Assembly (NCBI GenBank): GCA_003993805.1
Contig: RSEF01000002.1
Span: 97,023,063-97,087,062 of the forward strand
Direction of reading: 5' to 3'
DNA from: Himantopus leucocephalus
Lineage: Eukaryota > Chordata > Aves > Charadriiformes > Recurvirostridae
DNA: 64,000 nucleotides
The notes below the pieces were generated by a model. That model had not been told where the DNA came from. It did no database searches and was given only the letters and a program-made list of their open reading frames with translations. The position numbers were made by a program, and so were the translations under genes. Below, in pieces: positions 50,301-62,350 of the stretch (its first letter is position 1; each line of letters starts with the position of its first letter).

Positions 50301-53300
50301 TAGTATCTAGATGCATACCACAGGGTGAAACTAGGTTTTATTAAAGGAGGGTCAGCATTCTGTTAATCTAATTTAAAAGCATTAAGGGGAGTAGAGGAGC
50401 ATTAATTGATTTGTTGGGAGGGTTCTGACTCCAGCCAACCTGATCTTGCTGTTTACACTCTTCAGTTAGACTATATTTTGAAAAAAACTTACTTGAGCAG
50501 TAGTATGATACATATTGTATTTTGTCTTTAATTTAAAACAAAATCCTATAGCAGATGTAGCATTACATACCTACATGTCTTTATCAATGAAGTGACTAAA
50601 GTGAAGTGATTTAAAACATCACAACATTCAGTAATCAGCAACAAGTCGGTAATAACTCTGGAAAAACTAGTCTTTAGCACCAAGAAATTAAGCTGTTGCA
50701 GTAGCATGGAGCAAGCTGCTTGCAGAAAGGAGAATTACATGCTATGGAAATGTAGTGTTACCAGGGCAATCTTGAAACAAATAAGAAAAAATATTTCTGG
50801 AGTTGCCTGGATATTTTTTGGGTGACAAACTAAAAATCACAAACTGTTAAAATTGTTGAAAATTTCTATGTTTACCAATGAAATTTTTGCAGTTCAGATT
50901 CTAAAGTATACTTGGAGGACATGCTCCCTGTTTCATAATTTGGTTTTCCTCATGACTCTTATCTCCTCTCACCCTTCTTTTTTATGTGCAATGAAAAAAG
51001 CTAAAAGAACACACGGAAATTTAGTAACAGCATGGAGAAAAAAAAAGTATGGAAGTAGTTCTTTGCATAAAAAGGATGGACAATCATTTTTATGTATTCA
51101 TACCAAAGATTGATGAAGTTGGCATTTAAGAAGGTGCAGTCTCTGATGGAAAATGTGATTGAAGTTTTCCCACAGTGGGACCTTTTACTGGATTTCCTTC
51201 TGTGTGGATTCTCTCCACGTGAGCTTTTCTTCAGTGGGGACAGTAATAGATGTCTACCAATGTCTATTTTGACAAGGCTTGTAGGAGTTATTCTCTCTAA
51301 CAAATCTACTCCTCTGTCATATTTGGGTGACTCTGGACAATGTATGAAAAATTACTGGAGGGAAGACAAGCATGCATATTCATGTGTGATAGTAAGATTT
51401 TTTTGGCAGAGAAGTGAAATACCCAAGTATTTCCAAAATCTAAATTTTGAAAAATAAATCTGCTTAACAATTTTGTGAAGAAATATGTATCCTAGTAATT
51501 TTTTACTGTATTTTCAGGTCCTTCAAGCCAAGTTCATAATAAATTATTTTCAAAGACTTCTATGCAAGAACTTGCAAATACACAAGTCTCTTTACAGATT
51601 GCAAGCAGTAAAAAAAGAAGCAAAATGATATATGTGATCAGTTCTATATACTAGAGGAACTGATTAAATTCTTGATTGAATTGATATCAGTTGGCTGCAA
51701 TTAATCAAATGAGTGTGAATGCAGATTTCTTACACAATGTGTTTTGTATAACGGCAGTAATTCGGGCATCCAGAGAACATGCCTTAAATTTAGTCTTGCA
51801 TAATATATTAACTGAGAACATATCTATGCTTCTGACAGAGATCCTAAAAGAAGGAAATAATCCTGAAAGAACTAGAACGCTTCCTGAGACAGCTCCAGAT
51901 CTATCAACATGAGGGACAGCTGTCTGTGTCAAAGCTAAGGGAACAGCTCCTATGCACAGTATAAAACCTCCTAATTTATGTTGCAGTGGGTCACCAAATC
52001 TCTGAGGTACGTAAACTTCCATATATGTAGCTATCGTGGAGGAGCCCACACTCAAAAGGACTGAGAAGGAAAAGACTTACCTGTGTCACTTCAGGTGCAT
52101 GACATACTGACAAGAATTTTCCTGGTGCTTGAGGTTGACTTTGTGGACTTTTCTATTCCAGATATCCCTAGCCAAAGCAATGCAGGGTACAGAAAATTAG
52201 GCACTTGTGAGATATGATCATAGCCAAAGTAATTCACTCACACTCTGTCCTGGCTATGGCTAGAGCGCCCATCTTTTATAAAACTTTCCAGCGGTCAGAG
52301 GGCTTGAGAACTCAAATCTCAAGCATGGGCTTTAGACAACACCCTTCTCAGGGAGTCCTGAGGAGCTGTTGCTGTTCGTCAGGTGACTTGGGGAAGAATG
52401 GAGAGAGGGTTATCAAGTATTTTTCTCGAAACCACAAACAGTCTAGGAAAAAGGTCAGATCCCACAGCTTTTCTGGCCCAGCAGCAACTAGGTTGCTTCT
52501 TTTAGCTCATCCACTGTTGAGGGCACAGTGGCCCATCCTTGTTGAGGGTGAGCTGAGAGCGTCTACTGAAAACGCGGTGTCAACCTCTGGGGCTAGTGCA
52601 TCCCCTTGCTGCATGACTGCTCTGGGTCTCAGCTCTTCCAACTGAGTGACAAAGAGACTGTCCAACTAGAAATGCTGCCTCTTCATGGCAGACATTCATC
52701 TGCCCTTCTTACCGTGGGGGTAAGAAAAAGTCGCTTTACTTCTTTTCCAGCCCTCCCTTACAGGATCACTCAATCTGAAATTTTGATGACTTCAATTGGT
52801 CTCAATAATAGCTATAATTAAATATTGAAAATCTATGCTGGAAAGAAGACATTTTGGGAATAAATGTGATGATCTACTCAGGTAGATGTCTCTTGAGAAA
52901 GTAAAGTTATTTGCCTGCAATTCATACCCTACAAAGAACAATTTTCATTTAATTAAAGGTTTCCTAATTCTAGTCCATGTAAAAGGGTTCTGGTAATTTC
53001 TGGGGGTTTTTTTCATCTGATTTCTGAGTAATTTGGGGAAAATTTACAATATAGCTTGATGAATATTAAAACACAGCATTTGCAAACACCTGTTTCACTT
53101 ATGTCAGCTTTTCAACTTTAACCAGGTCAGTTTTTATTTAATTCTGCATTTAATGCTGAATCTTTTAAAGTCTGCCTTAATATATAGCAGCATTTGCTTT
53201 TCATGTTTATGTAATGAGAATGTCACTGCCAAATAAACTGGTTAAAAAATCATACTTTTTGATTTTGCAGCCTTGAAATAGTTTTTGTTTCTGTTTTCTT

Positions 53301-53610
53301 AAACTGTTTACATATGTAAAAGGAAATAAAAAGAAGGCAAAACTCACAGCTGAAAACCTGCTTTCCTGCAGTAAAAGTTGGAACTTGTCACGCTAAAGAC
53401 ATTTCAAAGTATCTGAAGGCTCATGCTCAGACACTTAACTTAGAATGCTGTTACCCCAGTTAACTAGTGCAGTTTAAATTCTTATGTCTTTTGTACAGGC
53501 TTGATATTACATTACTCCAAACGAAATCTGTGGAAGTGAGAAGAGAGCATTTGAAAAACCAAAATCCATCCCCCCCAAAAAGTGGTGTATTTTGAAGATC
53601 CCTCCACTCT
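47341..53610. other. Unannotated sequence with a few GC-richer patches
   Basis: GC-richer parts at 48120-48790 and 51900-52750 hold open frames (87 and 143 codons) without recognised domains. A TATA-like and polyadenylation-like pair near 48460-48490 is treated as a finding. The remainder is plain AT-rich sequence. Confidence 0.4.
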
Positions 53611-53634
53611 TTTTTTTTTTTTTTTTTTTCAAAN
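53611..53634. repeat. Poly-T run ending near a single N
   Basis: About 19 T at 53611-53629 are followed by CAAA and an N at 53634. Length uncertain. Confidence 0.85.
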
Positions 53635-53639
53635 GCTTC

Positions 53640-54430
53640 TTCAATAATTCAGGAGGAGCGAGAACCAGCAGATCTTACAGCATATTTGATGTGCCAGCAA
53701 ACAGACTGGAGATTGTTTCATTTCAATTAGCCCCTTTGTTGCCAACAAAAGACTGACAAACACACAGAGAGAGGGACAGGCATATGGCACTTTTGCTTGC
53801 CACTTTGCTTTTTATTTGATGATAGTACTCTTATCACAGCCTCTCGCCGATTCCCCTGCCTCGTGCCCGCTTCCTCCTTTGCCATACTTTATCTACTATT
53901 GTTCTCCTTGTATCATCTTACTTGGGATCAAGTGATGCTCTCCAGCACAAAAATAAGAAGACGTATTCTTTTTCAGCCTCGTCTGATCTCCCAGGCTAAT
54001 TGGCTCAGGTGTAAACCAAGCCAGCAGGGCTGCGACTTTGATGTGACACTTTAGAGCGGCGCACCTGGTAACATCCCTGTTTGTGTGTCAAATACCAGCC
54101 GGCCTTGCCTGCTGCTCAAACCCAGCTAATAAAAACGCTAGTAATCACGTTGTATTACAAGGCTCAAATTCATGCTGTTACTTTATTGCAAGGTTGTCAT
54201 TAATTTTGCAGGGTGAACCTGGAATCCGATCTGACCTGTTTTTAATAAGTGTGGGTCTGTGTGCAAGTGTGTAAGTGAGTGACAGAAAGGTGACTGCCAG
54301 CTGTTTCTTCTTTACATATGGTGTTACCCTTCGCTTTGATCAATAATGCTGTTTCACTTTAAAAAGAAACTCATTTTGCAAGGATGCAGAAGAGGGGCCT
54401 TCCTACCTCCCTCGTCCCTGTGGTTTATTT
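53640..54430. promoter_or_regulatory. Candidate conserved non-coding element (long)
   Basis: About 790 bases of complex, balanced sequence with many regulatory-type words: TTTCATTTCAATTAGCCCCT, TTATTTGATGATAGTACTC, CCAGGCTAATTGGCTCAGGT, AGTAATCACGTTGTATTAC, GTCATTAATTTTGCAGGG, and CCTTCGCTTTGATCAATAAT, which contains CTTTGATC, a TCF/LEF consensus. Composition is less AT-rich than its surroundings and low-complexity runs are absent. Open frames (85 and 63 codons) lack domains. It is the longest regulatory-looking block in the window; no target gene is visible. Confidence 0.45.
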
Positions 54431-57400
54431 GTAAAGCATACACAATTAGGGAAAGGTCAGTCAACAGTAAGTAATACCTTACTGCTTTGCTGGAGATTGT
54501 TCACCTCTTCTGCTCTGTAGAGCCGGACCTGGCACTGAACAGTTGTCTTGTTACTGTTGCTTGTAATGGTATTTGGTAGAATTAGAAACCTAGGTAAAGC
54601 CTGGGAAAAATAATAACTTTTTAAAAATTGTGAAACAAGGCCACGTCTAAAATGAAAAAGTCAACAATTTTCTGAGTCACTAGCACTCTCTTCAACTCCG
54701 GTCCAGGTCAAATATAATTATATTTGCATATAATATATATAAAGCTATACATGTATATGTGCACATGCACCTTTGGGTTTTAAAATATAAAACATTTTCA
54801 TTTTGATTGTGGGGAAAAAGTTAAATCTTCCAAAACTCTGTGTAACTATAACCATAAATACCTTCAATGTTTAACAAAGATGTTATCAACAATGAATTTA
54901 TTGTCTGATCAGACAGGAGTCACTGGAATTTGTATTGGTGCTTTAGGAATGTGGGATAACAACATGATTTTATTTTTTTATATAGAAATTTCATCAAATT
55001 ACTTTTGAACATTGCTATTACTCCTTTTGGTCACGGTGGAAAAATATTTTTGAATGCTGAGAGATAGAGATGCATCGTACAGAAGCTAAAATGCATGAGA
55101 ACTTGGAATAAAGTAAGCACCTAAGTAATTAGCAAAACTGATTAATGGCCTTTTTGATATTTAATGTAAAGGAAAACTAATTTCTGGAGATACTGCGGAA
55201 AAAAGAATCTAAAATCCCTAAACTGAAAATTAAAGGGGAAAAATCATTGAAGATGGAGAAAATATGCATCAAAGGTTCCTTTTCTTTTCCTTTTTTTCTC
55301 TTCTGTCTTTTTTTTTTCCCTCCCAAAATCCATCGAACACAGATTTTGAGCTTTCAGTTTTACAGCATGGCCAGGAGTCCTGAAGAATTCCAGAAGAATA
55401 CTGGAAATTAGCAGCTCAAACTGAACTCCTCAGCATCACAAAGTGAGCAATTTAGTGCTCTATCTGCACTTCAGGCACTCTGTTGTCTGTAAGGACTAAT
55501 AAAACCCAGTCAGATCCTCCCATAACAGAGGTGCTTTGTACTGCCATAAATAAGTTCATGTAAGTTAAAATTCACTGTGCTTATAGAGAAAAGCTGTAAA
55601 TTCACCGTGCCCAAAACATGTGTTATTTAAATATGAAAATAATAATGGTTCATGTAAAGAATTTTTCTGGTAAAAATTTTCCAAATTTTACAAACAGTAA
55701 CTTAGCGTTAGGCTCAATTGTATTTAATGCTGTCTTGAATTGTCAATGCAAAAGGGCTGAAAAGCACATTGATGGTACATATGGCGAAGCAAACGGAAAA
55801 AACCCTCAGATATTATCAGTAAAACCAGAGAGAAAGTGGGGTTGAAACACTTTATATCACTTTAACATCATCAATATACTCATGATTTAAGTGCAAGAGT
55901 AAATCAATCCACCTGATCGAAAAGTAATCCAAAGTTTACATAAATATATAGCTAGTAAAAAGCAGAAACCTAAAAAAACACGTAATAAGGAGACAACAGT
56001 TTAACGCAGTTTTGAATTGTATACTTAGAGATCTTAGTTGCCTGTCCATTTCAGGTGACTTAATATTGCATCCTTTTCTGATCACTTCATTATTAGAAAT
56101 AATAGCTCAAAGGAGTGCAAAAAAAAAAAAGAAATCAACCAGAAGATAGATGTGACTGGTTTGCAGGGCAAATTTATGTGCCAAAAGTTTCACGTCTTAT
56201 TGCAATAGAAGTTTTTAGAGTTTTGCATTTGTTTCCTATACTGACTTCAGTGAGAGCATTTATAGACTCCCACAGAAACAAGCATGAATCGCTGGCAGGC
56301 AAAAATCAGAAGAGCAAAGTCACAATCGAGGGTTATTTTGAGGAAGTGAGAGAAAAACATTAACTATTACTGTCGAAAGTGAGATAAAAGTTGAATATAA
56401 GGAAAATATTTCCTTGCAGTTTGGTTTTCGCACTTGTGAAAGCATCTTCATCTATACTTTTAAACCTGCACAGAACAACCCAAAGCACCCCAGTGATGAA
56501 GAAGGAAAAGGGGGACACAATTTCTGTCCCATTTTCCTGACTGTCTAAAGGTCTGGGACCACTGAAATAATTCTTACTCCTTTCTTTCCTCTTAGAAAAT
56601 TTCTGTCCCCCATCTTTAATCCGCATCCTGGAAGTGGTTTCAGAAACCCTTATCTGCCTTCCAAAGTCAGAAATGGAGTATGTCTTCCCTTGCATAAGCA
56701 GGTTTTCAATGTTCTATTGAAATACCAAGTGGTATTGGGAATGGAAATCTGAGAAGAGACACCTACTTAGACCACTAATAAAAGGCAGTTGAAAATCAGA
56801 TTTCTGCTGTCTACCGCAACAAGTTATAGCATATGTTTTGTTGTGTTTGCTGTTGTTGCTGATTGACAGAAATGTAAAAACAAATCTTCACTGTAGTCCT
56901 GCTCTGTGTCTCCTGGCACAAGGCTGTAAGAGGCTCTTCTATTCTTTTTGTGACCTATCCTTGTGGCTCTGTAGGAGTATATTGTGCTTAAAGCAAGTGG
57001 TGAATTGGGAATTAGCTTTCATGAGAGGCAGAATCCAATTCATCAGGAAGACACTACGTATTAGCTTTCCACAGTGAAATGATTGTTGCTTAGTTTAATA
57101 ATGAGAAAAAATAATTTGTTAATATCTTTCAATTTTTAAATTGATGCTAGGAGTCAAGGTAGAGGTAGAAGTCATATAGTTGAACTGAAAAGTTTTTGTT
57201 CATCTGATTTATTTCTATTACTGTTTGAAGGAAAGAATATTTAAAATATGAAAATTCTGCCTGTATTTTGCACCTTCTCATTGCCTTGACTTTTTTTTTT
57301 TCCTGTTTTATTTTTTTAAAGGCATAGATACTTAAAAGTTCTAGTTTTCTCTTGGATTTGCAAGTAAACATAGTGGTTATTTGAATAAATAAGTAATTTA

Positions 57401-58105
57401 GATTCTTATTGACATGATCCTGAGCCTGCATTTTTTCTGATGTTCTTTGAAGGAATGCCCTTGTGCACCCTTGACATTTCCAGGGTGGCAATGAAATAGT
57501 GTGTCTTGGAAGAGTTTCAAAACCTGGCCTTTGGATTTTAAATTTTTCTGAGGGTAGGAAAGCCTGCAGAGGAAGAAACTATTTTAACTGTCCACCCTTA
57601 TTCCTGAAAACAGTTCTAATTAACAAAATGAAATTAAATTAAATCAGTGTTTGCCTGGTACAAAAGGAACAGGCTAAAAGAATATGTGAGACATTATAAT
57701 ATACACATGTTTTATTAAAATAATTATGGGCCAGATTCTATCCATGACTTAGGGACTTAATTCTGTAATGAGGCTCAGTAACTCAAGCACGGGCAGGGCA
57801 CCTGTTTTAGGAAGGTTTAGTATCTGACACTGGAAAGTCCATACTTGTGTGCAGTTGACCCTTTTCTGCCTCCTTTCTGTAGTTTTCTGTGATGGAGTAG
57901 CTTCTGCATTATCAGTATCTTCCTCTCTTGCATGCAACACTTCTACATGCGTTCATGTGTTCCCTTCTAGTGGACACTTTCTCACATTGTGGAGCGATGC
58001 ATAATCTGCATTGCTAATAACAAGGATGCCAGTTTATCATTCTGCACAAAGTGAACTTCCTTAAGTGGTACATTCATATGTATGTAAAGATTATTGTAAA
58101 AAGTA
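54431..58105. other. Unannotated AT-rich sequence
   Basis: Short open frames (up to 114 codons) without domains, and several A/T runs. A perfect 16-bp palindrome is at 54710-54725. Confidence 0.45.
54710..54725. repeat. Perfect 16-bp AT palindrome
   Basis: AAATATAATTATATTT is its own reverse complement, followed by GCATATAATATATATAAAG. Pure AT palindromes this short can arise by chance in AT-rich DNA. Confidence 0.8.
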
Positions 58106-58245
58106 CATCCCTGGAGGTGTTCGAGGCCAGGCTGGTTGGGGTTTTGAGCAATCTGGTCTAGTGGGAGGTGTCCTTGCCCATGGCAGGGGGGTTGGAACTC
58201 GATGATCTTTAAGGTCCCTTCCAACCCAAACCATTCTATGATTCT
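58106..58245 (+). mobile_element. CR1 LINE, extreme 3' end
   Basis: CTGGAGGTGTTCGAGGCCAG, GGCTGGTTGGGGTTTTGAGC, GGGAGGTGTCCTTGCCCATG, AGGTCCCTTCCAACCCAAAC and the terminal ATTCTATGATTCT octamers are the classic 3' end of avian CR1 elements. The element is severely 5'-truncated (about 140 bases) but well preserved, suggesting a younger insertion than the copy at 28.6 kb. The minus-strand 114-codon frame here is a shadow. Confidence 0.96.
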
Positions 58246-61209
58246 AAGTACCATCATGGCTACTATTCTAGTCACTAACATCTGAGAGAGGTGGGAATCT
58301 AAGCACTTACCCCAAGTTGGAGCCACTCTTCCCAGCTCTACCAGCAGAGGATATTTTGGAGAGTGTAGCTGGAGATTACTGGGGTATAAAAGCGTTTTTT
58401 CGTGGAGCGTGGAAAGAAGAATTCCTGTCTCATGTCTCCTATCCTTGCTCCATCTAAGTGTATTTGAAAATCCTTATAGAATATTTCTTGAGAAACAATC
58501 AACACAGATTTTCTGGGGGTTAGGAAAAATATTATTCAGTTATCTGTTCTCTTTTTGTGTGAAGTCTGATCAGCAAATTTGCAACAACCATAATGGTGTA
58601 GAGTAATTATTTAATTTAAAAATAAATCCATTAACATTAATTTTTTTTTAGACTGCATTTATTTATTTCCCAACACAAAACTGAGAAAACAATGTCTCAT
58701 ACAACTTTCAGCCTCTTTCAGTCTATACCTTTGGATAAGATTTCACACTGCAATTTTCTGCATTTGTCATAAGAGCTGTGGGATACGTGTCATTGAGAAG
58801 GGAATCCCCAAACAACCGACTACAGAAGATTGCACAGTATGAATTCAGTGACACCATGCTTCTTATCTTTCTAGAGGAAGTTTCTGAGAAGAGTGTGGCA
58901 AACTTTTAAGATGGTGGTTAACAAACATTTAAGTGTCTATTCAAACAAATTTTTTAAAAAGTTTTGGGAGTAAATGTATTTTAATAATAGCTACTCTGCT
59001 CCTCCAACAAATGTCTAGCCCTACCCATTCTTTAAAAGCATGCTTTATTATATTATTTCCATTAATCCATTCTTTATTTGATTGTTTGTTTGTTTGTTTT
59101 AATGAGAAACCTGACTCACTGCTCTCTCTGGAGTAAGCAACAGAAACAAAAGAAGCCAGCCCTGCCTAGTTTTTCTGGTTAATTTAAATCTGCAAGGAGA
59201 AGCTCCATTCACTAGTACAGAAACTCCCTATACAAGTCAGAAGTGTAGGTTTTTCAGAGCCACTTTGTGTAAGATTTTCTGTCCTCTTTTGCTTTTCTTG
59301 CCTGCTTTCTTTTTCTTTTATTTTCCTAAAGGTGAGAAACTTCATTCTGGTCTACCTCCCACCATTGACCTGGTAGCACATCATCGTATTTTCTTATCTG
59401 TTTGATTTTCATCACTTTCTCTTATCTATTTTTAAAAATATATGCACAATCCTTTTACCCTTCAGGCTAACACAGCAGTGGTCTATCCAGTCTCCACAAA
59501 TATTGTTTATTTTTTGATGTCTTGGCTCTGAATGCCAGCCAGACCACTAAGCAGTTAGATCGGTGATCACAACTATGGATGTTGAAGTAACCACAGAAAG
59601 GGTTTACTACCATTCTGTGATGATCAGTCTTTCTGCAGATTTTATTTCCTTTTTCTGTTACACTCCTTTAAACGACTGGGTCAAGTGCAATCCTGGGAGG
59701 GAGGGAGAGACTGCCTCTTCCCTTAGAGAACAAATGAGCATGTTGGGGCAGAGGGATTTGGAGACCTTAGGGTGTGGTGGAAATAACATAAACTGGGAGT
59801 GTGCGGCTCCTGTAGAGAGATTGAGAGCCCACAGGAGAGAGCAAGGATCAAACAGGCAGGCTTCTGAGGGGATGAAAATAACATAGCAGGGCCCAGAGGG
59901 GACAAAGGCAGAGCTTTCTGCAACTCAGAAAGCCTCTGAATTGCTTGCCTAGGAGAAAGACGCACAGCGGGCAGGCAGGCAACTGACTGTAGAAATTTTC
60001 GTTTCCATTCTGTCTTCCTTGCTTGCTTTGAGTTCACTCAAAGAATGTTTCTTACAATTATTATGAATATTATTACTAATAGTATCACTAATAGAAGCTT
60101 TGGAAGCCTTTTTGGTCTCTTTTTGGAGTTCCTTTTCAGAAGTGATCTAGGTAGATCCACCTCAAAATTTCAGTCAATACAAAGTCCTGCCACAGGAACA
60201 TATCAGACTATCTATGGATCGTAGAGAAAAATGAGTATCCTACCTAGGCTCAACATTCAGATCCATTTCTTCTAAAAACATTGTTATGTTTTTATTGGTT
60301 TTGTCTTGTGCAGTTCTTGAATATTCAGATGAATCGTGAGTTAGGTTTCTGATCTCTCTCCCAAAATTTATGAAGAATCCTAAGAAATCAAGAAAAGGAG
60401 GGAGGTGACCTTCCTTGGGGACAAGCAGAGTAGCTACTGTTAGTTTTACTGCTAAATAACTTCTGACTCAAGTGTAATCACAGTGTATTCTACATCCAGC
60501 AGTATGACTTTTAAGACAAAACAGGTAGTGCTGATCAATTTATTAGCTACCCCTTTCCTATTTATATGGTCTGATGACCAGTATTGCTGTGCTTGACATT
60601 TTTCTTAAGAACACAGCGGATTGTATCTTTCTCTTGCTTATGGAACCATCTTGTAGGGTCTTTGAACTCTAGTAACAAAGCTGTGCATTGGGTAACGCAT
60701 CCCATCATATATTATCTTATTATTCTTTTGGCTTTCAGGGCATAGTTCTGCCTTTGATACTGTGAACCTCATGATATTTTTCTAACTTGTTTATAATTAT
60801 CAGCTGTAACACTAAGTGCATTGAGTACAGATGATGATGTTTCTTTACAGCACAAAATGTGATTAAAATCCAGGTTTCTTTTTGGCATTTTTCATATTAC
60901 TGTCAATCTTGTATAGCCCCCCATGCATCCTAACCCTCAAGTTTTAGTATTTGACATGCAACTAATTTGAATTTGTTTCTCTCCTTGTTTTCCCTCACCT
61001 CCATTATATTAATCCTGAACTTGAAACAATCTTTAATTTCATATTGTTCGCACTTACTGTTTTCCGCATAATGTGTGGAAATTCATCCCATTGCTTTGAA
61101 AAAGAGATGGTTAAGCTGTTGCTTACCCAAATAGTGAGCTGAGTGAAGCTGTGACACAGTACAGTGTTTATCAGAGAACCTGGGAAATTTCCCAGACCCA
61201 TTGTTTTCT
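58246..61209. other. Unannotated sequence
   Basis: A 107-codon plus-strand frame (59563-59886) and a 104-codon minus-strand frame (60037-59723) overlap in a GC-richer patch and have no recognisable domain. Nothing else is supportable. Confidence 0.45.
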
Positions 61210-62350
61210 TTTCCTTTGGTATCTTCTTTCTTTTGAGTCTTTTGATTTCTTATTTTACACTTTGCTGCTGTGTCTCAGTGACTCAGCTTGTACTTTGGAT
61301 TAGTTTTCTGTGTGTCTTATTTTTCTGAGGATATTTGTCCTGTTTTGTTTCTTCTTTACATTTAAGAAGTCAGTTTGTATTTTCTGCTTTAAGAAAGTCC
61401 TTAATATCATCCATTTCCTTCTCTACCCTAAAGCAAGCTATGACAGATCATGAAACATTTGTCCCTGTCTGCTCTCCAAAGTAATTTCTTAGTTGTGGTT
61501 CTATTTGAAGAATGGATTCAAAGGTTTATAGACATTTTAGTGCTTTAGGATCTGAGAGCATTTTTCTATATTTTTCATTATCATACCCACCATTTTCTCA
61601 GAATTCTCCAGCTGTATCCTTCCCCCCTCACATCTTTAATTTAAAACACAAATCTGGTACTACTTGCTTGGTTTTAGTCAGATTTTTCTCTGTACTAAGT
61701 TCCTCTAGGTAGACTTAAATTTTATGAAGTTTTATCTCTTTAGAGATTAATTCAGCTAAGTTTCTCTTCTTTTCTGCAGTATATGCTGTTTTCCACTCTG
61801 ATAGCTGGCTGTAGATGGCTCTGTATCCATTACAATATTCAAATCTATTCATTCCTTTCATACTTACTCAGATTAGGTTGTTTTTTAATGAAAGCTGAAT
61901 TTTTTCAATAAAAGAATGTTTTCAATAAAAGATCATTTGTTAAAAAATGATCTTATTTCCTGTAAATCAGCCAAAGGCATTTCATGCTGTCCCTTCCTGG
62001 GCGCTCAGTGTTTTCCATCAATGCTTCACCTTTACTAGAGTTTTCATTCTGTGTCTGTTTTCATTTTCAGCACGTTTATTTTTCCTTCCACTTTTCCTGC
62101 AGATTAAATACTGCTATTCCTGCCTTCCAGATTAAGGCCTTGAAGTTCACAATGGTCTTTTTTTTTTTTCTTCAAGCATACTACATCTGAAGAAAGAGTA
62201 TGAAGCTCTTTAACCTTCTAATTCTGCTACATCATCTGCACTTTCATGCATGATAAGATTGAGCATACAGCTATTGGTGAAAGCTATCTCTTCAGAGTAT
62301 ATCAAAACATTGTAAATTTTTGGTATTTTCCCATTACATTTACATGCTCA
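61210..62350 (-). pseudogene. KIF20B-like coiled-coil pseudogene fragment (block B)
   Basis: Conceptual minus-strand translation, allowing frameshifts and several stops, gives a colinear series of coiled-coil pieces: MLNLIMHESADDVAELEG (62266-62213), KNKRAENEN (62083-62057), PLADLQEIRSF (61977-61945), LAELISKEIKLH (61759-61724), EKNLT (61690-61676), SQILKH (61557-61540), KCKEE (61364-61350) and EIKRLKRKK (61249-61223). They match, in order and mostly in spacing, the recalled stalk of kinesin KIF20B after its motor domain, with a likely internal deletion before the last two. The first-to-third landmark distance is about 320 bases against about 336 expected from the protein. Contiguity without obvious introns suggests a retrocopy, or one large decayed exon. 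No motor domain is visible upstream to 63.25 kb. No functional product is possible. Confidence 0.55.

Noticed and set aside
52214..52645. 143-codon plus-strand open frame
   Set aside because: No recognisable domain, no splice or promoter context, and it lies in a GC-richer patch where stops are rarer. Not enough to call a gene.
57982..58326. 114-codon minus-strand frame
   Set aside because: Much of it is the antisense of the CR1 3' end at 58106-58245.
59563..60037. 107-codon plus frame and 104-codon minus frame overlapping
   Set aside because: Opposing frames in a GC-richer patch, no domain; they also do not fit the KIF20B-like blocks.
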